Shown: positions 1-9,090 of the stretch, piece by piece
Numbering within the stretch: the stretch's first letter is position 1
Layout of the letters: each line of letters begins with the position of its first letter
Source: Nocardioides limicola
Lineage (GTDB): Bacteria; Actinomycetota; Actinomycetes; Propionibacteriales; Nocardioidaceae
NCBI RefSeq assembly: GCF_016827675.1
Contig: NZ_JAERJA010000002.1
Span: forward strand, 62,001 to 126,000
Direction: 5' to 3'
Length of the DNA stretch: 64,000 bases
Translations under genes and position numbers: made by a program
The notes under the pieces: model-generated
What the model saw: only the letters and a program-made list of their open reading frames with translations
Told to the model about the DNA's origin: nothing
Database searches by the model: none

Positions 1-10
1 GGGGAGTCGT

Positions 11-1129
11 TCATGGCACCACCTGGAAGGGGAAGGAGATGTGAGGCCGGGCGGCCTGCATCTGAGCAACGTGCGCACGCCCACGGGAGGCGAAGTCGTG
101 TGGCGCCGTCCCCCGCAAGTAGCGATGGTGCAGGAATCCGAGCTCGATCGCAGCCTGTTGGTAGTCCTGCATCGCCTGCCGGGCGCCAGCTCCACCGTAC
201 TGGTTGGCGTGTCGCCGGCTGGCACGGCGGTGCCGGAGGTCCACCAGGTGCGGGATCTCCTCGGCCGGCAGCAGCCCGCGGGCCGCGGCGTCGTGCAGGG
301 AGTCGTGCAGCAGTCGCTTCTCCGAGCTGCGCAGCCAGATCGCGAAGCCGGTCAGGACCACGAAGCCGGGCACCATCACCAGGAAGTAGGTGAGGATGAA
401 GCCGACTCCCTCGGCCACGAAGGTGGAGCCGTTCCACAGGGCGTGCCCGAGGACGGCGAAGAAGTAGCCGATCACCGGCGCGGTCCACCGCACCAGCGGC
501 GAGCGGGTGGTGACCGCCAATCCGACGCCGATGCCGATGGCCGCGGTGAAGAAGGGGTGCGCGAACGGGCTGAACAGGCAGCGGATCACGAAGACCGTGG
601 TGACTCCCTCGACCCCGCCCGGACCGAGACCGTCGGTGCCGTCGTACGCCGCGGCGAGGTAGAGGATGTTCTCGGTGAAGGCGAACCCGATGCCCACCAT
701 GCCCGCATAGACGATGCCGTCCAGGATGCCGTCGAGTTCGTGGCGACGCCACCACAACAGCATCAGCAGGAAGAAGCCCTTGGTGGCCTCCTCCGCGAAC
801 GGGGCCACCACCGCAACGGTGATCGGGCTGTCGAACCCCACGAAGAAGCCGCCGATGCCGTTGATCACCAGCGCTGCCCCGGTGGCCACCAGGGCCCCCC
901 ACAGCAGGCCGGCGACGAGCAGACTCCGAGGTTCGGGCTCGTAGCGGTCGAGCCACATGAAAGCAGCCAGCACCGGACCGACCGGCAATGCGGCCAGGAT
1001 CACCGCCAGCACCATCGTCGTCGGCGCACCCGAGAGCAGGATCACCAGCAGCAGCGGGATCGAACACAGCACCACCGCCACCGCAACGATGACGGTGAAG
1101 GCAACGCTGTTGCGGTGAGTGACGGGCAT
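11..1129 (-). CDS. PrsW family intramembrane metalloprotease
   Basis: A 372-residue membrane protein of the PrsW (CPBP-like, M82) family, which cuts anti-sigma factors or other membrane proteins inside the bilayer. Visible signs are many hydrophobic helices, the RYEPEP motif near residue 62, the paired glutamates in FAEEATKG near 113, the second glutamate in FTEN near 153, and histidines in AHPFF near 191 and GHALWN near 229; these are the expected metal ligands. The reading frame runs 92 codons further upstream, but that part is charged, low in family features and overlaps the divergent aminopeptidase gene, so the Met at 1129 is preferred. The natural substrate cannot be read from the context. 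Confidence 0.85.
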   Translation of the reverse strand: MPVTHRNSVAFTVIVAVAVVLCSIPLLLVILLSGAPTTMVLAVILAALPVGPVLAAFMWLDRYEPEPRSLLVAGLLWGALVATGAALVINGIGGFFVGFDSPITVAVVAPFAEEATKGFFLLMLLWWRRHELDGILDGIVYAGMVGIGFAFTENILYLAAAYDGTDGLGPGGVEGVTTVFVIRCLFSPFAHPFFTAAIGIGVGLAVTTRSPLVRWTAPVIGYFFAVLGHALWNGSTFVAEGVGFILTYFLVMVPGFVVLTGFAIWLRSSEKRLLHDSLHDAAARGLLPAEEIPHLVDLRHRRASRRHANQYGGAGARQAMQDYQQAAIELGFLHHRYLRGTAPHDFASRGRAHVAQMQAARPHISFPFQVVP

Positions 1130-1181
1130 GGTGGCAAAGCCTAACCGAGTCCGCGGTGCCCTCCGGCGTACAGTGAAGGGC

Positions 1182-2615
1182 GTGAACGAGAAGGAGTTGG
1201 AGCTGCACACCGAGTCCCACGATCCGGCGGTGCCGGAGGCGTACGCCGCGTTCATGCGCACGGGTTGGGGAGGTCGGGACCTCGAGTTGCCGCCACACCC
1301 GGTCGCTGCCTGGGCGGCGGCGCGTCGGGACCGGCTGGCGCAGGTCTTCCCCGGGGAGCGCCTGGTGGTGCCGGCGGGGAGGTTCAAGGTCCGCGCCAAC
1401 GACACCGACTATCGGTTCCGCTGTGAGACTGCGCACACCTGGCTGTGCGGCAACCAGACCTCGGACGCGGTGCTGGTGATCACCAGCGGGAGTGACGGTG
1501 CCGCGGAGGCGGTGCTCTACGCCCGACCGAGCTCGGGTCGCGACACCGACGAGTTCTTCCGGGACCGGCAGTACGGCGAACTCTGGGTGGGTCGTCGTCC
1601 CTCGCTGCGGGAGATCTCCTCCTCCCTGGGCCTGCCGGTCCGACACCTGGCCGACCTCCCGGAGGCGCTCTCCGGCGACACCAAGACCCGGGTGCTGCGC
1701 GGCGTCGACTCCCGTGTCGACGCCGAGATCGAGCCCGACGCGGAGCGGGACGCGGAGCTGGTCCGCGTGCTCGGCGAGCTGCGGCTGGTCAAGGACGCCT
1801 GGGAGATCAGCGAGCTGCGGACCGCCTGCGACGCGACGGTGCTCGGCTTCTGCGACTCGGTGGCCGAGTGGGACCGGGTGCTCGAGCACGGCGAGCGTTG
1901 GATCGAGGGCACCTTCTTCCGCCGGGCCAGGGCGATGGGCAACGATCTGGGCTACGACTCGATCGTCGGTGGCGGTGCGCACGCCACCACGCTGCACTGG
2001 ATCGAGAACTCCGGCGCGATCGTGCCCGGCGAGTTGGTCCTGCTCGACATGGGGGTGGAGGGACACAACCTCTACACCGCCGACGTGACCCGGACGCTGC
2101 CCGTCTCGGGCAGCTACTCGCCATTGCAGCGGGAGCTGTACGACGTGGTGTACGCCGCTCAGCAGGCGGGCATCGACGCGGTGCGGCCGGGAGCGCCGTT
2201 CCTGGCCGCTCACCAGGCGGCGATGTCGGTGTTGGCGCATGCGCTGGACGATCTGGGTCTGCTGCCGGTCTCCGCCGAGGAGGCGTTGGATCCGGACAAC
2301 CGGACCTACGCACGCTGGACGCTGCACGGCACCAGCCACATGCTGGGCATGGATGTGCACGACTGCGCCGGATCCGCGCCCGAGGTGTACCCGAAGGGCG
2401 ACCTGGCCGAGGGCATGGTGTTGACCGTGGAGCCCGGCTTGTACTTCCAGGCTGACGACCTGCTGGTGCCCGAGGAACTGCGGGGCATCGGAATCAGGAT
2501 CGAGGACGACATCCTGGTCACCGCCGACGGGGCGGAGAACCTCTCGGTGGCGTTGCCCCGGACCTCCGACGGCGTGGAGGAGTGGATGGCGCTGCACCGC
2601 GAGGGTCGCGCCTAG
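1182..2615 (+). CDS. Aminopeptidase P family protein (Xaa-Pro aminopeptidase)
   Basis: A 477-residue cytoplasmic M24B metallopeptidase that removes an N-terminal residue preceding proline. The N-terminal half is the creatinase-like domain; the C-terminal pita-bread domain carries the di-metal ligands: Asp in LLDMGVEG, Asp in YTADVTRT, His in HGTSHMLGMDVHD, Glu in TVEPGLYF and Glu in GIRIEDDI. The length fits PepP. GTG at 1182 was chosen because a TACAGT -10 element (1169-1174) lies 7 bases before it, giving a leaderless message; earlier in-frame ATGs fall in the promoter and overlap prsW. Divergent from the PrsW gene. Confidence 0.9.
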   Translation: MNEKELELHTESHDPAVPEAYAAFMRTGWGGRDLELPPHPVAAWAAARRDRLAQVFPGERLVVPAGRFKVRANDTDYRFRCETAHTWLCGNQTSDAVLVITSGSDGAAEAVLYARPSSGRDTDEFFRDRQYGELWVGRRPSLREISSSLGLPVRHLADLPEALSGDTKTRVLRGVDSRVDAEIEPDAERDAELVRVLGELRLVKDAWEISELRTACDATVLGFCDSVAEWDRVLEHGERWIEGTFFRRARAMGNDLGYDSIVGGGAHATTLHWIENSGAIVPGELVLLDMGVEGHNLYTADVTRTLPVSGSYSPLQRELYDVVYAAQQAGIDAVRPGAPFLAAHQAAMSVLAHALDDLGLLPVSAEEALDPDNRTYARWTLHGTSHMLGMDVHDCAGSAPEVYPKGDLAEGMVLTVEPGLYFQADDLLVPEELRGIGIRIEDDILVTADGAENLSVALPRTSDGVEEWMALHREGRA

Positions 2616-2631
2616 TGCTTGGGAACCCCTA

Positions 2632-3762
2632 GTGGACTGTGCCCACCACGCGGCCGGCCGCTGCCGGTCGTGCACGCTGCTGACGGTGCCCTACCGCGAC
2701 CAGGTGCTGGCCAAGGACGAGGCCTGCCGGGCCCTGGTCGGCAGCCAGTCGGTGTGGCTGCCGCCGGTGACCGGCCCGGAGTCAGGCTTCCGGAACAAGG
2801 CGAAGATGGTCGTCGGCGGCAGCACAGAGCAGCCGACGCTGGGCATCCTCGACCCCACCGGGGGCGGGGTCGACCTGCGCGACTGCGGGCTGCACTCCCC
2901 CGGCCTGGTGGCCGCCCTTCCGGCGCTGGCGGAGTTCATCAGCACGGCCGGGCTGGTGCCCTACGACGTGCCGTCGCGCCGCGGCGAGCTCAAGCACCTG
3001 CTCGTCACCGAGTCTCCCGACGCCGAACTGATGGTCCGGTTCGTGATGCGGTCCACCGAGGCGTTGGCACGGATCCGCAAGCACCTGCCCTCGCTGCTGA
3101 CCCGGCTGCCGGTGCGGGTGGCGTCGGTGAACGTGCAGCCCGAGCACAAGGCGGTGCTGGAGGGCGCCCGGGAGATCCTGCTCACCGACCAGGAGGCGTT
3201 GCCGATGCGCCTGGGCGTGGTCGATGAGCTGACCCTGTGGCTGCGGCCGGCGAGCTTCTTCCAGACCAACACCGAGGTGGCCGCCCGGTTGTATGCGACG
3301 GCCCGGAACTGGGTCGACGAGGAGCTGGGCGAGCGGCCGGCGGAGCTGTGGGACCTCTACTGCGGCGTCGGTGGTTTCGGGCTGCATTGTGCGTCCGGCA
3401 CCCGTCGACTGGTCGGGGTGGAGGCCAGCGTGGAGGCGGTCCGCAGCGCCGAGGCCAGCCGTGACCAGGCGGGTTTGGGTGGCGAGTTCGTGGCCGGTGA
3501 CGCGGTGGCCTTCGCCCGCGCCCGCACGGCCGCCCCCGATCTGGTGATCGTCAATCCCCCGCGCCGCGGGATCGGTCCGGAGCTGGCCGGCTGGCTGGAG
3601 TCCTCCGGCGTGCCTCGGGTGCTCTACTCCAGCTGTCACGCCGAGACGCTGGCCGCCGACCTGGCCTCGATGCCGTCGTTGCGGCCGATGCGGGCGCAGC
3701 TGATGGACATGTTCCCGCAGACCCGGCACTACGAGGTGCTGGTGCTGCTTTCGCGCGTCTGA
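2632..3762 (+). CDS. rlmC: 23S rRNA (uracil-C5)-methyltransferase RlmC
   Basis: A 376-residue SAM-dependent RNA methyltransferase of the RumB/RlmC group, which in E. coli methylates U747 of 23S rRNA. The N-terminus has the Fe-S cysteines in the pattern C3, C11, C14 (CRSC) plus Cys in DLRDCGLH. The SAM site is DLYCGVGGFGLH; NPPRRGIG and the catalytic Cys in YSSCHAET are at the C-terminal end. It starts with GTG, 16 bases after the aminopeptidase stop, so the two genes may share a transcript. Its 3' end overlaps the convergent membrane protein gene by 34 bases. Confidence 0.9.
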   Translation: MDCAHHAAGRCRSCTLLTVPYRDQVLAKDEACRALVGSQSVWLPPVTGPESGFRNKAKMVVGGSTEQPTLGILDPTGGGVDLRDCGLHSPGLVAALPALAEFISTAGLVPYDVPSRRGELKHLLVTESPDAELMVRFVMRSTEALARIRKHLPSLLTRLPVRVASVNVQPEHKAVLEGAREILLTDQEALPMRLGVVDELTLWLRPASFFQTNTEVAARLYATARNWVDEELGERPAELWDLYCGVGGFGLHCASGTRRLVGVEASVEAVRSAEASRDQAGLGGEFVAGDAVAFARARTAAPDLVIVNPPRRGIGPELAGWLESSGVPRVLYSSCHAETLAADLASMPSLRPMRAQLMDMFPQTRHYEVLVLLSRV

Positions 3763-4607
3763 CCCGCGGGGGCACGGACCACCTCGCCCCACAGCTCCCG
3801 GGTCTGCACCACCCAGAAGGCCGCGAACAGGGCGATCAGCGCCGCCTCGACCCAGAGCACCGCATGGTCGGACCGGGTGAACCACCACCCCAGCCCGATC
3901 AGCGCCGGCAGCACCAGCATCAGCACCGCGACGTGGCTGTACGGGTTGCGTGCCGGGCGGCAGTGGGTACGCCGACGATAGGCCAGCGCGTTGAGCCACA
4001 CCACGGCGACGATGCAGCCGAACATGCCCACCGCGGCCGCATAGTGGGCCACGTCGAGGAACCAGTCGCGGTGCCAGCACCACGCCGCGGCAGCGACGGC
4101 GTACACGCCGATGGCGACCAGCCAGCCGCGCCGCTGGGCCGGGGCCCAGCGACTCCGCCCGGTCATCCCGAGCCAGCCGGTCACCACCAGCCCGAGGGCA
4201 CCGACGACCAGCAGCACGGTGACGTTGTTGGCCACCGCCGCGCTCTGGTTGTCAGCGTGCACCGGGGCGGAGAAGCACCGGTCGCGGAAGGGCGTCGGGA
4301 CGAAGGCGACGACCGGAGCCAGCATCCCGGCCAGGTTCAACAGGGTGTCCTCGGCGTCGGTGTTGCCCTTGATGATGATCAGCCCGGCGCCGATGGCGAC
4401 CAGTGATCCGACGAGGACCGCCTGGGCGGGGGTGTAGAAGTAGGCGCTGATCGACGGCTGCAGACAGCTGGCGCCGGTGCCCAGCCACTCCACCACCAGC
4501 GAGGTGGCCAGGGCCAGGACCAACACCACCATCCCGATCCTCAGGTAGCGGTAGCTGGCCAGGGCGTGATCGTGCTCGAGCCGGTCGAGGGTCGAGTTGT
4601 CACCCAT
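3729..4607 (-). CDS. Polytopic membrane protein of unknown function
   Basis: I do not recognise this 292-residue protein. It has about eight hydrophobic segments, a charged N-terminus with MGDNSTLDRLEHD, and a hydrophilic tail ending in Ser/Thr residues. A loop between segments 3 and 4 contains DRCFSAPVHADNQSAA and may face outward. The general shape is that of DUF998-like or frag1-like eight-helix proteins, but no diagnostic motif supports a name. It lies between convergent rlmC (34-base overlap) and tRNA-Arg, transcribed away from the tRNA. Confidence 0.7.
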   Translation of the reverse strand: MGDNSTLDRLEHDHALASYRYLRIGMVVLVLALATSLVVEWLGTGASCLQPSISAYFYTPAQAVLVGSLVAIGAGLIIIKGNTDAEDTLLNLAGMLAPVVAFVPTPFRDRCFSAPVHADNQSAAVANNVTVLLVVGALGLVVTGWLGMTGRSRWAPAQRRGWLVAIGVYAVAAAAWCWHRDWFLDVAHYAAAVGMFGCIVAVVWLNALAYRRRTHCRPARNPYSHVAVLMLVLPALIGLGWWFTRSDHAVLWVEAALIALFAAFWVVQTRELWGEVVRAPAGQTRESSTSTS

Positions 4608-4651
4608 GCGTCACTGCCTACCACAGCCATACGTCACAATGGGGGCGCCTT

Positions 4652-4725
4652 GCCTCCGTAGCTCAGCTGGATAGAGCAGCGGCCTTCTAATCCGCGGGTC
4701 ACAGGTTCGAATCCTGTCGGGGGCA
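4652..4725 (+). tRNA. tRNA-Arg (anticodon TCT)
   Basis: A complete cloverleaf: acceptor GCCTCCG pairs with CGGGGGC (one U-G), D arm GCTC/GAGC, anticodon loop CTTCTAA giving TCT for AGA codons, and T arm ACAGG-TTCGAAT-CCTGT. The discriminator is A and no CCA is encoded. Pair 31-39 of the anticodon stem is C-U rather than a Watson-Crick pair, a small oddity. TCT is a rare-codon reader in such GC-rich genomes. Confidence 0.93.
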
Positions 4726-4752
4726 CTCGACCGCCGACCATCGCCGCACCCG

Positions 4753-5016
4753 TCAGGCCAGGTAGTGCAGCCAGACACCGACCGCGGCCGGCAGGAGTCC
4801 CAGTAGCAGCCACGGGGTCAGGATGCGGAGCTGGTTGATGATCCGGACGCCGACCACGGCGCCTACCCCGACGATCGTGGCCAACACCAGCAGACCCGGC
4901 TTGGCGCCGGCGACCTCACTGCTGTCGGCGAGCAGCACCAAGCCGCCGGCGAAGATCAACAGCGTGGTCAGCAGCAGCGCCGACATCACCCACTTCTGCA
5001 CCCGTTCGACCTTCAT
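4753..5016 (-). CDS. Small three-helix membrane protein, unknown function
   Basis: An 87-residue protein with three hydrophobic stretches (about residues 10-29, 40-57 and 68-85) and a basic N-terminus (MKVERVQKW). No motif suggests a function. It sits alone between tRNA-Arg and the divergent malic enzyme gene. Protein-like composition and a clear ATG support it as a gene; nothing supports a name. Confidence 0.6.
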   Translation of the reverse strand: MKVERVQKWVMSALLLTTLLIFAGGLVLLADSSEVAGAKPGLLVLATIVGVGAVVGVRIINQLRILTPWLLLGLLPAAVGVWLHYLA

Positions 5017-5110
5017 GGGCTCACTCTAGGAGTCGTCGACGGCGCTCCGCCCGCCGACCCGTGCCCGGACGGACTTGCCGGTAACCCTCGATCGGGTCGA
5101 AGGTGTGGGG

Positions 5111-6484
5111 GTGACCCGAACCGCCACCACCTCGTCCTACTCGATCACCATGCGGCTCTACACCGCCCCCGACCACGGCGTGGTGGGGCATGTGGCCACC
5201 GCCATCTCGGCAGCCGGCGGCATCGTCACCGCCATCGACGTGGCCGAGTCCAGCCACGAGCGTCTGGTCGTCGACGTGAGTTGCTCGGCAGCCGATGCCG
5301 ACCATGCCGTAGAACTGCAGGACTCCGTCCGGGGCGTCGACGGGGTGGAGATCCACAAGGTCAGCGACCGGACCTTCCTGCTGCACCTGGGCGGCAAGAT
5401 CGAGGTCACCTCGAAGGTTCCGCTGAAGACCCGCGACGACCTGTCACTGGCCTACACCCCTGGGGTGGGTCGAGTCAGCCGGGCGCTGGCGGAGAACCCC
5501 GAGGACGTGCGTCGGTTGACCATCAAGGGCAACAGCGTGGCCGTGGTCACCGACGGGTCCGCGGTGCTGGGGTTGGGCAACATCGGCCCCGGTGCGGCAC
5601 TGCCGGTGATGGAGGGCAAGTGCGCCCTCTTCAAGCGGTTCGCCGACATCGATGCGTGGCCGATCTGCCTGGACAGTCAGGACACCGACGAGATCGTCCG
5701 GGCGGTGCAGTTGATCGCGCCCGGATTCGGCGGGATCAACCTCGAGGACATCGCGGCACCGCGATGCTTCGAGATCGAGCGACGTCTGCGCGAGACCCTC
5801 GACATCCCGGTCTTCCACGACGACCAGCACGGGACGGCGATCGTGGTGCTGGCCGCGCTCACCAACGCCCTGAGGGTGGTCGGCAAGGAGCTCGAGCAGG
5901 TCCGGGTGGTGGTGGCCGGGGCGGGCGCTGCCGGCAGCGCGATCGTGTCACTGCTGCTCGCCGCCGGGGTCCCCGACGTCGTGGTCTGGGATCGGGAAGG
6001 CTGCCTGGCCGCGGGCGATGACCTGTCACCGGCGAAGGCGGAGCTGGCCGGCCGCACCAACCCGCGCAACGTCCGCGGCGACCTGCGGGCCGGACTCGCC
6101 GGCGCCGACGTCTTCATCGGGGTCAGCGGCCCCGGCGTACTGAAGCCCGAATGGATCGCCGAGATGGCGGCCGAGCCGGTCGTCTTCGCCCTGGCCAACC
6201 CCGACCCCGAGGTCGACCCGGCATCGGCGGACCGGTACGCCGCGGTGGTGGCCAGTGGACGGTCCGACTACCCCAACCAGATCAACAACGTGCTCGCCTT
6301 CCCGGGGGTGTTCCGCGGCCTGCTGGACGCCCGCGCCCACGAGGTGACCACCGAGATGATGCTGCGGGCTGCCGACGCGATCGCGCATGTGGTCCGCGAC
6401 GAGGAGCTCAATCCGAACTTCATCATCCCGTCGGTGTTCCACCCCGGAGTGTCCGAAGCGGTGGCGTCGGCGATCCGCGGCTGA
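5111..6484 (+). CDS. NAD(P)-dependent malic enzyme with N-terminal ACT domain
   Basis: Oxidative decarboxylation of malate to pyruvate, linking the TCA cycle to gluconeogenesis and NAD(P)H supply. About 457 residues. The first 75 residues form an ACT-like regulatory domain; the malic domain follows with AYTPGVGRV, the catalytic Lys in [12 protein letters not shown], and the metal-binding [10 protein letters not shown] and HDDQHGTA. A Rossmann motif GAGAAGSA and the C-terminal [15 protein letters not shown] complete it. The frame can be opened from a TTG at 5075, but GTG at 5111 with GAAGG seven bases upstream is more likely; GTG at 5105 is an alternative. The ACT domain suggests amino-acid or small-molecule control. 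Confidence 0.9.
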   Translation: MTRTATTSSYSITMRLYTAPDHGVVGHVATAISAAGGIVTAIDVAESSHERLVVDVSCSAADADHAVELQDSVRGVDGVEIHKVSDRTFLLHLGGKIEVTSKVPLKTRDDLSLAYTPGVGRVSRALAENPEDVRRLTIKGNSVAVVTDGSAVLGLGNIGPGAALPVMEGKCALFKRFADIDAWPICLDSQDTDEIVRAVQLIAPGFGGINLEDIAAPRCFEIERRLRETLDIPVFHDDQHGTAIVVLAALTNALRVVGKELEQVRVVVAGAGAAGSAIVSLLLAAGVPDVVVWDREGCLAAGDDLSPAKAELAGRTNPRNVRGDLRAGLAGADVFIGVSGPGVLKPEWIAEMAAEPVVFALANPDPEVDPASADRYAAVVASGRSDYPNQINNVLAFPGVFRGLLDARAHEVTTEMMLRAADAIAHVVRDEELNPNFIIPSVFHPGVSEAVASAIRG

Positions 6485-6493
6485 GGATCCGGC

Positions 6494-7057
6494 TCAGTTC
6501 AGCTGCAGCGAGTCCAGGAAGCGCTTCACGACCTCGGCGTTGTCGCCGGTGTCGATCGCCATGATCTGCACCACCGTCCGGCCGCGGACGAAGACGATCG
6601 AGGTCAGTTCGGCGACCCGGTCACCGGCGCGCAGCTCGGCCGAGTAGCGGCGGGTCTCGGAGCCCTCGAACTCCTCGGTGACCCGTGAGGTCTCGGTGGC
6701 GGTGACCTGGTCCGAGGAGACGCCTGCCTCCTCGGCCAGACTGTCGCCGGCTGAGGCGATGGCCCCCTCGACGGCGCCGTCGAGGTCGAACGCCGTGTCC
6801 TCGTCCAGGTCCAGTTCGACGATGCCGTAGGCATCCTCGCCGATCTCGACCATCAGCAGGTGCGCGATCAGGTCGGTGCCCGGGATCTCCTCGCTGCTGG
6901 GCACCGGCTCACCGGGGAACTCGACCGAGAACGTGCCCGACGGTGTCGCCTGCCGCTGCCACTCGAGCGTCGTACCCGAACCGCACGCCGTCAGCACCAG
7001 ACCGAGGCCGAGCAGGGCCGCGCACCCGCGAAGAACCACGAACCAGATGTGCCGCAT
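6494..7057 (-). CDS. Putative lipoprotein, unknown function
   Basis: A 187-residue exported protein. The N-terminus is a lipoprotein signal peptide ending in the lipobox LTAC, so it should be anchored by a lipidated Cys outside the membrane. The mature part opens with a PSGTFSVEFPGEP segment of the kind seen in small uncharacterised actinobacterial lipoproteins, and ends VVKRFLDSLQLN. It starts at an ATG with AAGGAG eight bases upstream. Convergent with the malic enzyme gene (9 bases apart) and divergent from orn. No specific function can be assigned. Confidence 0.75.
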   Translation of the reverse strand: MRHIWFVVLRGCAALLGLGLVLTACGSGTTLEWQRQATPSGTFSVEFPGEPVPSSEEIPGTDLIAHLLMVEIGEDAYGIVELDLDEDTAFDLDGAVEGAIASAGDSLAEEAGVSSDQVTATETSRVTEEFEGSETRRYSAELRAGDRVAELTSIVFVRGRTVVQIMAIDTGDNAEVVKRFLDSLQLN

Positions 7058-7140
7058 CGCTGCTCCTTGTCGATCGGGCGCGGAGGTGGTCCCCGCCGTG
7101 TCGGCGAGGCTAACAGGGTGACTGGGTAGTGTGACTCCCC

Positions 7141-7752
7141 GTGAACGACCGACTGGTGTGGATCGACTGCGAGATGACCGGCCTCGACGCGACGAAGGAT
7201 GCGTTGATCGAGGTGGCGGCGCTGGTCACCGACTTCGACCTGAATGTCCTCGGCGACGGGGTCGACGTGGTGATCAAGCCGCCGGCCGAGGCGGTGGAGC
7301 AGATGGGCGACTACGTCCGCGAGATGCACAAGGCCTCGGGCCTGCTCTTCGAACTCGAGTACGGCGTCTCCCTGGCCGAGGCCGAGGAGCAGGTGATGCG
7401 GTACGTGCAGGATCAGTGCCCGCGGAACGCCCGGCCACCGCTGGCCGGCAACACGGTCGCCACCGACCGGATCTTCCTGGCCCGGGACATGCCCGAGATC
7501 GACGCCTTCCTGCACTACCGGATCGTCGATGTCTCCTCGATCAAGGAGTTGTCGCGGCGCTGGTACCCGAAGGCGTACCACCAGTCCCCGCCGAAGGTGG
7601 GCAACCACCGTGCCCTGGCTGATATCCAGGAGAGCATCGAGGAGTTGCGCTACTACCGGGAGGCGGTCTTCGTGCCCCCGCCCGGTCCGGACTCCGACGC
7701 GGCCAGGTTGATCGCCGAGCGGCACGGCGGCTCGCTCACCGGCGAACGCTGA
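7141..7752 (+). CDS. orn: Oligoribonuclease
   Basis: A 3'-5' exoribonuclease of the DEDDh superfamily that finishes mRNA decay by cutting 2-5-mers (and pGpG) to mononucleotides. The 203 residues carry all ExoN motifs: WIDCEMTGLD (Asp and Glu), the Asp of VATDRIFLARD, and NHRALADIQESI with the catalytic His and Asp. The length matches E. coli Orn closely. GTG at 7141 follows a TAGTGT -10 element (7127-7132) by 8 bases, so the mRNA is probably leaderless. Confidence 0.95.
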   Translation: MNDRLVWIDCEMTGLDATKDALIEVAALVTDFDLNVLGDGVDVVIKPPAEAVEQMGDYVREMHKASGLLFELEYGVSLAEAEEQVMRYVQDQCPRNARPPLAGNTVATDRIFLARDMPEIDAFLHYRIVDVSSIKELSRRWYPKAYHQSPPKVGNHRALADIQESIEELRYYREAVFVPPPGPDSDAARLIAERHGGSLTGER

Positions 7753-7830
7753 GACCCCGATTCGGCTGATGCTGGCCGAGGCCACTACACTTCATGCTCG
7801 GCTCGTCGGCGCACCTGCGGACGGGTCATG

Positions 7831-7903
7831 GTGGGTATAGCTCAGCTGGTAGAGCGCCGCGTTGTGGTCGCGGATGTCGCGGGTTCAAGTCCCGTTACTC
7901 ACC
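7831..7903 (+). tRNA. tRNA-His (anticodon GTG)
   Basis: Acceptor GTGGGTA pairs with TACTCAC; anticodon stem CCGCG/CGCGG with loop TTGTGGT gives GTG; T arm GCGGG-TTCAAGT-CCCGT. The base before position 1 is G (7830) and the discriminator is C, the G-1:C73 pair that is the identity element of bacterial tRNA-His. CCA is not encoded. Confidence 0.95.
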
Positions 7904-7908
7904 CCGAA

Positions 7909-7945
7909 GCAGAAGGTCCCCGGCGACTCGCCGGGGACCTTCTGC
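7909..7945 (+). terminator. Strong hairpin terminator after tRNA-His
   Basis: A perfect 16-bp stem (7909-7924 with 7930-7945) around a five-base loop GACTC, starting six bases after the tRNA. No U-run follows, as is common in GC-rich actinobacteria. It is symmetric and could also end transcription coming from the pirin gene on the other strand. Confidence 0.75.
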
Positions 7946-8039
7946 GTTGCCGGCTCAGCTCCGCCTACCCGCCCATTCCCGTGCACTGCGCACCTTCCGC
8001 GGGCCATTCTTGGTGTCGAACGCACGGGAATCGGAGGAG

Positions 8040-8990
8040 TCAGCCGGCCGGGATGTGTCCGAAGCGTCCCTTCTGGAAGTCCTCGTAGGCGGTCCGCACC
8101 TCGTCACGGGAGTTCATCACGAACGGGCCCGCCCAGGCGATCGGCTCCCGGATGGGGCGACCACCGACCACGATCACGTCCAGCGCCGGGGTGCGGCTCT
8201 GCTGAGCCTGGTCCGCGGTCAGGGTGAGGTAGTCGCCTGGGCCGGTCACCGCGGTCTGACCCGGCCTGATCGGGCGACCCTCGATGCCGACGGTGCCGTT
8301 GCCGGACAGCACGTAGACCAGCGCGTTGAAGTCCGGCGCCCACGGCAGGTCCAACCTGGCCCCGGGAGCGATGGTGGCGTGCACCATCGCCATCGGGGTG
8401 TGGGTGGCGCCGGGGCCGGCGTTCCCGGCGACGTCGCCGGCGATCACCCGGACCAGCGCACCGGCGTCCGCGGAGGTGGCCAGCGCCACCTCGCCCGAGC
8501 GCAGATCCTGGTAGCGGGGCTGGGTCAGCTTGTCGCTCCTCGGCAGGTTCACCCACAGTTGGATGCCGTGGAAGAGGCCACCCTGGGTGACCATCCACTC
8601 CGGCGGCGCCTCGATGTGCAGCAGCCCACTGCCGGCGGTCATCCACTGCGTGTCGCCGTTGGTGATGGTGCCGCCGCCGCCGTGGCTGTCGGCGTGGTCG
8701 AAGACCCCGTCGATGATGTAGGTGACGGTCTCGAAGCCACGGTGCGGGTGCCACGGGGTGCCCTTCGGCTCGCCCGGTGCGTACTCGACCTCACCCATCT
8801 GGTCCATCATGATGAACGGGTCGAGGTCGCGCAGGTCCACTCCCGCGAAGGCCCGGCGGACCGGGAACCCCTCGCCTTCGTAGCCCGACGGCGCGGTGGT
8901 CACCTGCTTCACGCCGCGGGGCTGGTCACCCAGTCCGGGCGCGGGCAGTCGGGTCAGCACGGTCAGGTCGTCAACGGTGACGGCGGGCAT
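8040..8990 (-). CDS. Pirin family protein
   Basis: A 316-residue cupin-type protein of the pirin family, related to quercetin dioxygenases and stress-linked metal-binding proteins. The N-terminal cupin keeps the metal-site motif WHPHRGFETVTYIIDG, with further ligands in the GSGLLHIEAPPEW region; the C-terminal cupin carries LVYVLSGNGTV. The ATG at 8990 is preceded by GGTGGAGATC, a good ribosome binding site; 13 upstream codons in frame lack one. Upstream is an AT-rich patch (about 9031-9053) with GAAT and ATTC eight bases apart, a weak candidate operator. Confidence 0.88.
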   Translation of the reverse strand: MPAVTVDDLTVLTRLPAPGLGDQPRGVKQVTTAPSGYEGEGFPVRRAFAGVDLRDLDPFIMMDQMGEVEYAPGEPKGTPWHPHRGFETVTYIIDGVFDHADSHGGGGTITNGDTQWMTAGSGLLHIEAPPEWMVTQGGLFHGIQLWVNLPRSDKLTQPRYQDLRSGEVALATSADAGALVRVIAGDVAGNAGPGATHTPMAMVHATIAPGARLDLPWAPDFNALVYVLSGNGTVGIEGRPIRPGQTAVTGPGDYLTLTADQAQQSRTPALDVIVVGGRPIREPIAWAGPFVMNSRDEVRTAYEDFQKGRFGHIPAG

Positions 8991-9090
8991 GATCTCCACC
9001 TTCCTCTCAGGATGTACTGACCACAACACTCATTGAATCTTAAACTATTCCCTTCGTCCTGTCCCACGCCTCACCGGATACGGTTCCAGC

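Noticed and set aside
2782..4083. A 433-codon minus-strand frame across rlmC
   Set aside because: Covers rlmC antisense and the membrane gene in another frame; no motifs.
9031..9053. Operator in the AT-rich patch before the pirin gene
   Set aside because: Only GAAT/ATTC arms of four bases pair; too weak to list as a separate site.
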